NCBI GenBank assembly: GCA_009380105.1
Contig: WHSM01000008.1
Coordinates: 1-33,204, forward strand
Source of the DNA: Micromonosporaceae bacterium
Lineage (GTDB): Bacteria; Actinomycetota; Actinomycetes; Mycobacteriales; Micromonosporaceae
DNA: 33,204 nt
Reading direction: 5' to 3'
Shown: piece by piece, positions 17,614 through 25,462 of the stretch
Numbering within the stretch: position 1 is the stretch's first letter
How the letters are laid out: every line of letters begins with the position of its first letter
Notes under the pieces: model-generated
The model's database searches: none
What the model was told of the DNA's origin: nothing
What the model saw: only the letters and a program-made list of their open reading frames with translations
Translations under genes and position numbers: made by a program

Positions 17614-18659
17614 TGAGGCCGTTGACCGGGATACGCGTGCTGGACCTCACTCGATACCTGCCGGGCGGGTACGCCACGTTCCTGCTGCGCTCCCTCGGAG
17701 CCGAGGTGATCAAGGTGGAGCCGCCCGGCGGGGACCCGATGCGGCAGGTACCGCCATTGGACAGAACAGGAACGTCGCGCCTGTTCGCGCTCGTGTGTGC
17801 CGGCAAGAAGAGTGTCACCGCGGATCTGCGGGATCCTGGTCAGCTGCGCCGGATCGTTGGGCTGGCGGCGTCGGCGGACGCCGTGGTCGAGAGCTATCGG
17901 CCGGGCGTCGCGGACCGGCTCGGGGTGGGGTACCCGGCCCTGCGTGCGGTGCGGCCGAGTCTCGTGTACTGCAGCCTGCGTGGGTTCGCACCCGGCACTG
18001 CGCGGGAACAGGCGGCCGGGCACGACCTGAACTATCTGTCCCTGGCCGGCTGGGTAGCCGCCGCCGACGGTCCCGCTATCGCACGGCTGGCCCCGGGCGA
18101 TCTGCTCGGCGGCTTGTTCGCCGCGTTCGGTGTGGTCGCCGCGCTGGGAGAGTCGCCGCGGGGACGGCATGTGGAGACCTCGGTTTACGGCGCTGCGCTG
18201 TCCTGGCTAATAGTGCACGCGGCGGCCGGTGACGGATCGATACCAAGCGAAGGGGCCGGTTACCGCACGGTGGCGACGAAGGATGGACCAGTGAGTCTCG
18301 GTGCTCTGGAAACGCCGTTATGGAACCGGCTGTGCGGCGCCTTGGACATTCCCGGGGCCAGGTACGAGTCCTCAGATACTTTCGTACCAGAGGAACACTT
18401 CCGATCTACCCGGGCCGCGGTAGACAGTGCGTTCGGGGGCCTGAGCCGTGCCCGCGTCGAGCAACTCATGCGCGACGTGGGCGGGGTGGCGCCTGTGCTC
18501 ACGCCAGCTGAGGCGCTACATGACGAGGACGCGGTGCTTTCGGGTGTCCTCCGGGTGGTGGGGGACCTCACACTGCTGGCGCCACCGCTGCCGGTGGAGC
18601 TGGACGACGGCCATGTCGCCGCCATGGGTGAGCACAACGACCTGCTGGACCCGGCATGA
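17610..18659 (+). CDS. CaiB/BaiF family protein, alpha-methylacyl-CoA racemase-like
   Basis: LTGIRVLDLTRYLPGGYATFLLRSLGAEVIKVEPPGGDPMRQ; YCSLRGFAPGTAREQAAGHDLNYLSLAG; APGDLLGGLFAAFG. Confidence 0.9.
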   Translation: MMRPLTGIRVLDLTRYLPGGYATFLLRSLGAEVIKVEPPGGDPMRQVPPLDRTGTSRLFALVCAGKKSVTADLRDPGQLRRIVGLAASADAVVESYRPGVADRLGVGYPALRAVRPSLVYCSLRGFAPGTAREQAAGHDLNYLSLAGWVAAADGPAIARLAPGDLLGGLFAAFGVVAALGESPRGRHVETSVYGAALSWLIVHAAAGDGSIPSEGAGYRTVATKDGPVSLGALETPLWNRLCGALDIPGARYESSDTFVPEEHFRSTRAAVDSAFGGLSRARVEQLMRDVGGVAPVLTPAEALHDEDAVLSGVLRVVGDLTLLAPPLPVELDDGHVAAMGEHNDLLDPA

Positions 18660-19600
18660 GGGTCGGCGCAGGCTTCCTCACGTACCAGCAGGGCGTGGCG
18701 GCGGACGGCGACTTCGAGCGGATCATGGCACGGCGGGCCGGCGAAGCTGGCTTCCATGCCGTGTGGTTCAGCGAGCACCACTTCGCTCCGGACGGTTACC
18801 TGCCCTCCGCCGTGCCGGCGATGGCCGATGTCCTCGCGCGTACGAACCGGATCGGGGTGGGTGTCGGGGTCGCGCTGCTGCCGTTCCACGACATCCCGCG
18901 GCTGGACGCGGGCCTGCGCGGGTTGGAACGCTTCGGTCGCCCGGTCGTCTACGCGGCAGCGGTCGGCTACCGGGACGAGGAGTTCGATGGGTTCGGCGTG
19001 CGCCGGCGGGACCGCGGCCGGTTGTTCGAGGCCCGGCTCGGAGAGCTGGTGACGCGGTTGCGCGCCCGCAACTCGGCGGTGGAGCTTTGGGTCGGGGCCG
19101 TAGCCGGCGCGGCCGTGGACCGTGCTGCTCGGTTCGGCCTGCCCGTCTTGTTCCCGCCCGGCTCCAGCCCTGAGGAGCTACGCCGGCGCATCCAGCGGTA
19201 CCGGTCAGTCGCCGGTCGACCGGGTGCCTTCGGGGTGGTGCGCGATGTCGTACTGGGCGGCGAGCGACCCTCCGACGTGGAAGAAACCGTCGAGCGTCTT
19301 GTGGTGCCGATGTACCGGGACTACCTGCACCGTATGGTCGTGTCCACGCCGCACGGCCCGCGGTGGGGAGAAGCGCTGGGCTCGGCGGACACGGCGGCCT
19401 ACTACGCACGCATGCGCGCGACGATGCTTGCCGGCGAGGGGCCGGTGGTCGAGACAGAGCTCGACCGGTTGGACGCGTTGGGTATCGACCTCGTGGTGCT
19501 GCGGTGCTGGTACCCGGGCTCGAGCCGCGACGAGGGCCTCAGGGCCCTCGACCGCCTGACATCGGCGGTCGCGCCGCGGCTGGCTCAGGGGCGGTCATGA
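18656..19600 (+). CDS. LLM-class flavin-dependent oxidoreductase
   Basis: RRAGEAGFHAVWFSEHHFAPDGYLPSAVPAMADVLARTNRIGVGVGVALLPFHDIPRLDAGLRGLERFGR; ATGA overlaps at both ends. Confidence 0.88.
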   Translation: MRVGAGFLTYQQGVAADGDFERIMARRAGEAGFHAVWFSEHHFAPDGYLPSAVPAMADVLARTNRIGVGVGVALLPFHDIPRLDAGLRGLERFGRPVVYAAAVGYRDEEFDGFGVRRRDRGRLFEARLGELVTRLRARNSAVELWVGAVAGAAVDRAARFGLPVLFPPGSSPEELRRRIQRYRSVAGRPGAFGVVRDVVLGGERPSDVEETVERLVVPMYRDYLHRMVVSTPHGPRWGEALGSADTAAYYARMRATMLAGEGPVVETELDRLDALGIDLVVLRCWYPGSSRDEGLRALDRLTSAVAPRLAQGRS

Positions 19601-20997
19601 ACGAGCGAAGCGCTGGCGGTATGAGCGCGGCAGTGGTACGCCTTGGCGGATGCCTGGCCGGTTGGGGTGATTGGCCGGGTGGCGCCGTACCCATGGTCGA
19701 GCGCGGCGGCGTGGACTATCTCGGCTACGACTTCCTCTCCGAGCTGACCATGACGATCCTCGCGAAGCGGCGCGCCCGGCTCGGGCCGCACGAGGGCTAC
19801 GTACCCGATGTCGCCCGTATCCTGGCGCCGGTACTGCCTGCCGCCGGTGAGGGACGCACCCGGGTGGTGACGAACGCCGGTGGGATGTACCCGCGGGGTG
19901 CTCTGCGGAAGGTTGCCCGTGCGCTGGTGGAGGCGGGGTTTCCGGACACGCCGGTGGCCGAGGTTACCGGGGATGACGTTCTCGGCCGGCTGGACACCTT
20001 TGTCGCCGAGGGTGTGGAGCTGACCGATCACGCGACGGGGATGCACTTCAGGGAGTACGCCGACCGGGCCGTGTTCGCGCACGCGTATCTGGGCGCGCGT
20101 CCGGTCCAGGAGGCCCTGGCCGCTGGCGCGCACGTGGTAACCGCAGGCCGGGTGACCGACGCGGCGCTGTTTCTCGGACCGATCCTCCATGAGACTGGTT
20201 GGCGTGACCTCGACCGGCTCGCCACCGGTCTCGTCGTGGGACATCTGCTGGAGTGCTCCGGGATGGTGACCGGCGGCTCCAGTAACTTTTGGCGCGATGC
20301 GGTCGATCCGTGGAATCCGGGTTACCCCGTGGCGGAGGTCGGCCGGGACGGCTCGGTGGTGATTACGAAGACGCCCGGAACGGGTGGCCTGGTCAGCCGC
20401 GGGACGGTCATCGAGCAACTGCTGTACGAGATACACGACCCGGCCGCGATCGTGTCACCCGACGTCGTAGCGGACATCACCGCGGCGCATGTCGGCCAGG
20501 TGGGTCGTGACCGGGTCGCGGTCAGCGGTGTGCGCGGCACACCCGCGCCTGACACACTCAAGTTGCTCATCGGCTACCGCGACGGTTGGACCGGCGAGGG
20601 CACGATCATGTTCAGCTGGCCAGAAGCCCTGGACAAGGCGAGGCGCGCCGAGCAGATCCTCCGCCACCGGATCGACGCCGAGGCGTTGCCCGTGAGGGAG
20701 CTGCTCTTCGAGTACATCGGCGTCAACGCGCTGCACGGACCGACGGCACCGATTCCGCCGGACCCCAACGAGGTGATGCTGCGGGTGTGCGGAAGGTTTG
20801 ACCGGGCCGAGCCGGCTCGCGCACTCTTCGAGCTCATCCTGCCGCTGTTCTCGATGGCCCCCGCGACGCCAGCCGGGTTCGCCGGGCGGCCCGCGGTCCG
20901 GGAAACCGTGGCGCTCGCCGTCACCGCGCTGCCCGCCGCCCTCGTTTCTCCCCGGGTCGACTGTCTGCCGGCGCGCGAGGCCGCAGAGGAGGAGTGA
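19597..20997 (+). CDS. AtuA (acyclic terpene utilisation)/DUF1446 family protein
   Basis: DYLGYDFLSELTMTILAKRRARLGPHEGYVPDV; RVVTNAGGMYPRGALRKVAR; VVTAGRVTDAALFLGPILHE; HLLECSGMVTGGSSNFW; characteristic DUF1446 motifs. Confidence 0.9.
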   Translation: MNERSAGGMSAAVVRLGGCLAGWGDWPGGAVPMVERGGVDYLGYDFLSELTMTILAKRRARLGPHEGYVPDVARILAPVLPAAGEGRTRVVTNAGGMYPRGALRKVARALVEAGFPDTPVAEVTGDDVLGRLDTFVAEGVELTDHATGMHFREYADRAVFAHAYLGARPVQEALAAGAHVVTAGRVTDAALFLGPILHETGWRDLDRLATGLVVGHLLECSGMVTGGSSNFWRDAVDPWNPGYPVAEVGRDGSVVITKTPGTGGLVSRGTVIEQLLYEIHDPAAIVSPDVVADITAAHVGQVGRDRVAVSGVRGTPAPDTLKLLIGYRDGWTGEGTIMFSWPEALDKARRAEQILRHRIDAEALPVRELLFEYIGVNALHGPTAPIPPDPNEVMLRVCGRFDRAEPARALFELILPLFSMAPATPAGFAGRPAVRETVALAVTALPAALVSPRVDCLPAREAAEEE

Positions 20998-21000
20998 GAT

Positions 21001-21310
21001 GACATTGCTCGTGGAGCTGGCTGTGGCGCGGTCCGGGGACAAGGGCGACATCGTCAACATTGCCGTGATCGCACACGACGACGCCGCCTACCAGCGTGTG
21101 GTCGCGGCCGTTACGGCGGCGCGGGTCAAGACCTACTTCCGGGATTGGGTACGTGGCCCGGTCGAACGCTACGAGCTGCCGAACCTTGGCGCGGTCAACT
21201 TCGTACTCCACGGCGCTCTCGGTGGCGGCGTGGCGCGAACCCTACGGATCGACTCGCTCGGTAAGGCGATGGGGCTCGCCGTACTGCGAATGGAGGTGCC
21301 GCAGGAGTGA
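21001..21310 (+). CDS. AtuA-like ferredoxin-fold protein (small partner of DUF1446)
   Basis: LVELAVARSGDKGDIVNIAVIAHDDAAYQRV...RYELPNLGAVNFVLHGALGGGVARTLRIDSLGKAMGLAVLRMEV. Confidence 0.9.
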
Positions 21311-22149
21311 GACCACCGTTCGAGGTGCTGGGCGCCGGACTGCCGACCGTACTCGTGCACCGAGGCATGTCGCAGGTCGAGCTGAGGGACGTGACGCAGG
21401 CGGTCGAGGAGCTCGGCTACTCAACCGCCTGGACCGGGGACCATCTGCTGCTCGGCAAGCCCATTTTGGAACCCGTCTCCACCATCGCCGGGCTCGCTTC
21501 GGCGGCCAGTCGGATCCGGTTCGGGACCGGGGTGCTGCTGGCCGGGCTGCGGGAGCCGACCCGGCTCATCCGCGAGGTCCGGACGATGGTGGCGGTGACC
21601 GGCGGGCGGCTGGTGCTCGGCGTCGGTGCTGGTGGAGACTGGCCAGCCGAGGTCACCGCGTCGGGTGTACGGGGGCGCCGCGGCGCCGCGCTCGATCGCG
21701 CCATCGACGATCTGCGGACCGAGTTGGGCGGCGACTGCCCGGCACTGTGGGTTGGTGGACGGTCACCGGCGGCTCTTCGCAGGGCCGCCACCCGCGGCGA
21801 CGGCTGGCTGGGCTATCTCGAGTCCCCCCGTACTTACGACTCGAAGCGGTCGGAACTGATGGCCCTAGCCGACGGTTGCCTGCCGGCGCTGGTGGTCTTG
21901 GTCGCCGTGGTGGATCGCCGGCGAGACGCCGACGAGGCCGAGCACTACATGGCGGTCCAGTTCCGCGGTGCCATCGACGCGCTACGCCGTCTGGCGGTGA
22001 TCGGACCCGCCGAGGACGTTGCGGCACGGCTCAACGAGTTCCTGCGCGCGGGGTGCAGGCATCTGTTGCTCCAGCCGCTCACGGCCGACCCGACCCGCCA
22101 GTTCCGTCTGCTGGCTGAGCAGGTGGCTCCAATGCTGGCTGCGGCATGA
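21307..22149 (+). CDS. LLM-class (probably F420- or FMN-dependent) oxidoreductase
   Basis: AVEELGYSTAWTGDHLLLGKP...SAASRIRFGTGVLLAGLREPTRLIREVRTMVAVTGGRLVLGVGAGGDW. Confidence 0.88.
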   Translation: MRPPFEVLGAGLPTVLVHRGMSQVELRDVTQAVEELGYSTAWTGDHLLLGKPILEPVSTIAGLASAASRIRFGTGVLLAGLREPTRLIREVRTMVAVTGGRLVLGVGAGGDWPAEVTASGVRGRRGAALDRAIDDLRTELGGDCPALWVGGRSPAALRRAATRGDGWLGYLESPRTYDSKRSELMALADGCLPALVVLVAVVDRRRDADEAEHYMAVQFRGAIDALRRLAVIGPAEDVAARLNEFLRAGCRHLLLQPLTADPTRQFRLLAEQVAPMLAAA

Positions 22150-23318
22150 CGGCCAGCCAGGCATGGGAGCCTGCACTCGGCGTGATGGTCGCGCCGCCCC
22201 GTGTGGAGACGCCCGCAGCCCTCAGCGACGCGGTGCGGAGCGGGAACCTGCACGGGCTGTGGTGGCCTGACCACTGGATGGGGTGGGCACCGGCTGCGGC
22301 GTGGGACAGTGCCGGGCTGATCGCCTCGGTATGGGAGTCCCCCGACCTGTACGCCGATCCGTTTGTGGAGATGGTCACCCTCGGAGCCGCTGTGCGCCCG
22401 CCGCTGGTCGGCACGGCGGTGACCGACGTGGTCCGTCGTCATCCGGCAGGGCTGCTGCAGAGTGCCGAGTCGGTGCTGAGGGCCCTGCCTGACACGCGAC
22501 TCGTTCTCGGTCTGGGCGCGGGCGAGCGGGCCAATCTAGAGCCGTACGGGTTGCGGCGGGCTCCTGTCGGCCGAATCGGTGAGACCCTCGACGTGCTGCG
22601 CCAGCTACGGGACAGGGGTCAGGTCTCCTTGCAGGGCGAGCATCTCACGATGGACCGTGCGCCGCTGCCCGCGCCGTTGTGCCGCGAGTGGCTCTCGGTG
22701 TGGCTCGGCGCGCACGGGCCCCGTACCAAGGCCCTCGCGGCGGGGGTCGCCGACGGCTGGTTGCCGGTCGGTCTGTCACCGCGGCACATTCGCGAGTCGC
22801 TTGTCGCGATGGGCCGCTGGCCGCCTCCGGCGGCTGAGTCCCACGGTGGGCCTCGCAGGGACCCCGGTAAGCGGGTGTGGACCCCCGCCGCACTTGTCCC
22901 TGTCGGCATTGTGGAAAGCGATGCCGAGCGCGCGCGGATGTGCCGGTCGAATGCGCTCAAGATGTTGGCGTTGTCGTGGGACCCGGCCGTCTTCCGCCGG
23001 GTCGGCGCTGCGCACCCGCTGGGTGACTCGGCCGACCCGTTGCGCGACTTCGTGCCCGGGTGGCTCGATCGTACGGCTGCATTGCGGCTATTGTCCGCTG
23101 TGCCGGACGAGGTGGTGGGCCGGTTCATTCGCTGGGGTACGCCGGAGGCCACGGCCAAATTGTTCGGCGACTACACGCGCGCCGGTGTGCGGCACGTCAT
23201 CGCGTGGGAGGTGACCCACCTCGCCGAGCCCGGTCGGCGGAGCCGGTCACTGGAGCTGCTGGCTCAGGCATGGTCGATGACGCGGCGGCACCGGACCGGC
23301 GGGCCAGAAACGTCTTGA
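22146..23318 (+). CDS. LLM-class (F420-type) oxidoreductase
   Basis: LHGLWWPDHWMGW; LRALPDTRLVLGLGAGERANLEPYGL; PLPAPLCREWLSVWLGAHGPRTKALAAGVADGWLPVGLSP. Confidence 0.85.
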   Translation: MTASQAWEPALGVMVAPPRVETPAALSDAVRSGNLHGLWWPDHWMGWAPAAAWDSAGLIASVWESPDLYADPFVEMVTLGAAVRPPLVGTAVTDVVRRHPAGLLQSAESVLRALPDTRLVLGLGAGERANLEPYGLRRAPVGRIGETLDVLRQLRDRGQVSLQGEHLTMDRAPLPAPLCREWLSVWLGAHGPRTKALAAGVADGWLPVGLSPRHIRESLVAMGRWPPPAAESHGGPRRDPGKRVWTPAALVPVGIVESDAERARMCRSNALKMLALSWDPAVFRRVGAAHPLGDSADPLRDFVPGWLDRTAALRLLSAVPDEVVGRFIRWGTPEATAKLFGDYTRAGVRHVIAWEVTHLAEPGRRSRSLELLAQAWSMTRRHRTGGPETS

Positions 23319-24072
23319 GCGCCTCCTGGAACTCCGGTTCCTGCAGCAGCACGGCCTGGGTGGCCGCCATCTCGTTCGCCTGCGCGATGCCAGCCACCAC
23401 GTCCTGGCGGACCAGTGCGTCCTTGCAGCGACCCAGCGCGTACGGCGTCGACTCGGCGACGGCGTCGAGGAACGGTCGCGCGACAGAGCTGACGTCCCCG
23501 CCCAGCGCGTCGACAAGTCCGATCCGGTGGGCCTCGCGCCCGTCGATGACCTCACCGGTGAGCGCGAGCCGCGCGGCCACCGGGTACCCCACCGTGCGCC
23601 GCAGCAAATACAAACCACCGAGGTCGGGGACGAGCCCACGGCGGACGAAACTGGCGGCGAGCTTCGCGTCCGGCGTCGCGACCCGGATGTCACAGGCCAG
23701 CGCGAGGTCCAGGCCGCCACCAGCGGCAGCGCCGTCGATGAGGGCGATGGTGAGCACCGGCAGCGCGACGAGGTCACGGATAATCGCCTGTTCGCGCCGC
23801 AACAAGTCGAGGACGTGCCGCCCGGAGCCCGTCGCGTGGCTGGTACCGGAGGAGAGGGCCTTGAGATCGCCGCCAACAGAGAAGTCGCCGCCTTCGCCGC
23901 GCAGCGTCACGGCCTTGAGTCCCGCTTGGTCCCGTACCGCGGCTATCGCCGCCGCTAGACCGTCCCACAACGCGGCACTGAGCGCGTTTCGCCGGTGCGG
24001 TCGGTCGAGGACGACCTCGAGCACGTCGCCACGGCGGTGGGTACGAACCCGGCCGTCCGAGACCTCCACCAC
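23197..24072 (-). CDS. Enoyl-CoA hydratase/isomerase (crotonase) family
   Basis: VLEVVLDRPHRRNALSAALWDGLAAAI; VTLRGEGGDFSVGGDLKAL; IDGAAAGGGLDLALACDIRVATPDAKLAASFVRRGLVPDLGGLYLLRRTVG; GTG start with GAGGAGG SD. Confidence 0.92.
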   Translation of the reverse strand: MVEVSDGRVRTHRRGDVLEVVLDRPHRRNALSAALWDGLAAAIAAVRDQAGLKAVTLRGEGGDFSVGGDLKALSSGTSHATGSGRHVLDLLRREQAIIRDLVALPVLTIALIDGAAAGGGLDLALACDIRVATPDAKLAASFVRRGLVPDLGGLYLLRRTVGYPVAARLALTGEVIDGREAHRIGLVDALGGDVSSVARPFLDAVAESTPYALGRCKDALVRQDVVAGIAQANEMAATQAVLLQEPEFQEALKTFLARRSGAAASSTMPEPAAPVTGSADRARRGGSPPTR

Positions 24073-24091
24073 AAGCCACCCCTCCTCAGGG

Positions 24092-24112
24092 ACCGTATTC
24101 GGTATACGATAC
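24092..24112. promoter_or_regulatory. Putative GntR/FadR-type operator, site 2, in divergent promoter
   Basis: ACCGTATTCGGTATACGATAC: CGTAT-N5-ATACG inverted repeat; 14/16 match to site 3 (ACCGTATYCKGTATAC). Confidence 0.6.
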
Positions 24113-24136
24113 TACAGGGTCTCTTGGAGGTGGTGC

Positions 24137-24673
24137 GTGCAGGTGACGTTGGTACCGCCCGGCCACTCGGCCGGTGCGAGGGAGCTGGTCAATGCGATGG
24201 TGGCTCTGGAATGCACGGGCGCAGACGCCGTCTGGTTCGCCGGAACGCCGACGTGGGCCGACGAGACCGGCGTGATCGCGGCGGCCTTCACCCGGACCGC
24301 AACGCTACGGCTGGGCGTGCCCGTAGGGGTGGCCGATAACGTCTTCTGGGCGGCACGGCGGATCGGCACGCTGAGCTGGGCGGCACCCGGACGCTTGGAC
24401 GTGGTATTCACCGTCGCGCGCCCGGCCGACGAACCGGTGATGCTGGCGCACCTGATGCTGTTGCGGCAAATGTGGTCCGATCCGGCCTTTGCGGAACGGG
24501 TTCAGGTCCGGCCCGCCGGGACCGGCGACCAACTGCGACCGGTGGTATTCGGGCCGGATGCGGAGGCAATCGCGACGTCGGTCCGCGCCACCTGGGCCGC
24601 CCCCAGGAACGACGGGATCCGCGGCGGCGCACCGGACGGCACCCGGTTGGAGGTCTCGTGGCTGCCCACGTGA
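24137..24673 (+). CDS. Half-size luciferase-like (LLM-fold) protein
   Basis: GTG start with GGAGG SD at 24126-24130; ALECTGADAVWFAGTPTW...AAFTRTATLRLGVPVGVADNVFWAARRIGTLSWAAPGRLDVVF; about 178 aa. Confidence 0.65.
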   Translation: MQVTLVPPGHSAGARELVNAMVALECTGADAVWFAGTPTWADETGVIAAAFTRTATLRLGVPVGVADNVFWAARRIGTLSWAAPGRLDVVFTVARPADEPVMLAHLMLLRQMWSDPAFAERVQVRPAGTGDQLRPVVFGPDAEAIATSVRATWAAPRNDGIRGGAPDGTRLEVSWLPT

Positions 24674-25452
24674 GCCCGCCGGCCAGCCCGAGCGGCGCCG
24701 CTGCGCGGCGGTTCGACGGGCAGGTGGCACTCGTAGCCGGTGGGGCAGGCGGCATCGGTGCCGAGACCTGCCGCCTGCTCGCGGAGCTGGGCGCGATCGT
24801 GTGGGTGCTGGACCAGCATTCGACGGCGGCCGACGACGTCATCGGGCAGATCCGAGTGGATGGCGGCATCTGCTACGCCTGCAGGGCGGACGCGACCGAC
24901 CGCGCGGAGGTGCACCGGGCAGTGGCCGATGTCGTCCGCACCTCAGGCCGGCTGGACGTGCTGGTGAACACGATCGGGTGGACGATGACGCGTCCGTTCA
25001 TCGAGGAGGACGAAGAGTACTGGCAGACGGTCGTAGCCGTGAACCTGCTCGCGCACATCTACCTGTGCCACGCCGTGCTCGGACCGATGGCCGCGCGTGG
25101 GTACGGCCGGATCGTGGGGGTGTCCTCGGACGCGGGCCGGGTGGGCACGCGCGGCGAGACCGTCTATGCCGCTGCCAAGGCCGCGGTCATTGGATTCACC
25201 AAGTCCCTCGCCCGTGAGGTCGCCCGCCACGGCATCCTCGTCAACGCCGTGTCACCGGGACCGACCCGCACGCCGTTGCTCGACCATCAGGACCAGAACG
25301 CCGTGGCGGCGATGATTCGCCACATCCCGGTGCGCCGGCTGGGCACGGCCAGCGAGCAAGCGGCGGCCATCACGTTTCTCGCCTCGCCGGCCGCGTCGTT
25401 CATCACCGGTCAAGTGCTGTCGGTCAGCGGCGGCCTCACGATGGTCGACTGA
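24658..25452 (+). CDS. SDR-family NAD(P)-dependent oxidoreductase
   Basis: ALVAGGAGGIGAETCRLLAELGA; LVNTIGW; YAAAKAAVIGFTKSLAREVARHGILVNAVSPGPTRTPLL; TTGGAGG SD before GTG 24658. Confidence 0.92.
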   Translation: MAAHVSPPASPSGAAARRFDGQVALVAGGAGGIGAETCRLLAELGAIVWVLDQHSTAADDVIGQIRVDGGICYACRADATDRAEVHRAVADVVRTSGRLDVLVNTIGWTMTRPFIEEDEEYWQTVVAVNLLAHIYLCHAVLGPMAARGYGRIVGVSSDAGRVGTRGETVYAAAKAAVIGFTKSLAREVARHGILVNAVSPGPTRTPLLDHQDQNAVAAMIRHIPVRRLGTASEQAAAITFLASPAASFITGQVLSVSGGLTMVD

Positions 25453-25462
25453 GGACGGTGAG

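Noticed and set aside
16620-18170. Long minus-strand ORF (516 aa) and other long antisense ORFs (e.g. 3230-4318, 1651-2481, 12847-14025, 7284-8309)
   Set aside because: They lie opposite well-conserved + strand genes and have low-complexity Arg/Pro/Ala/Asp/His-rich translations typical of high-GC shadow frames.
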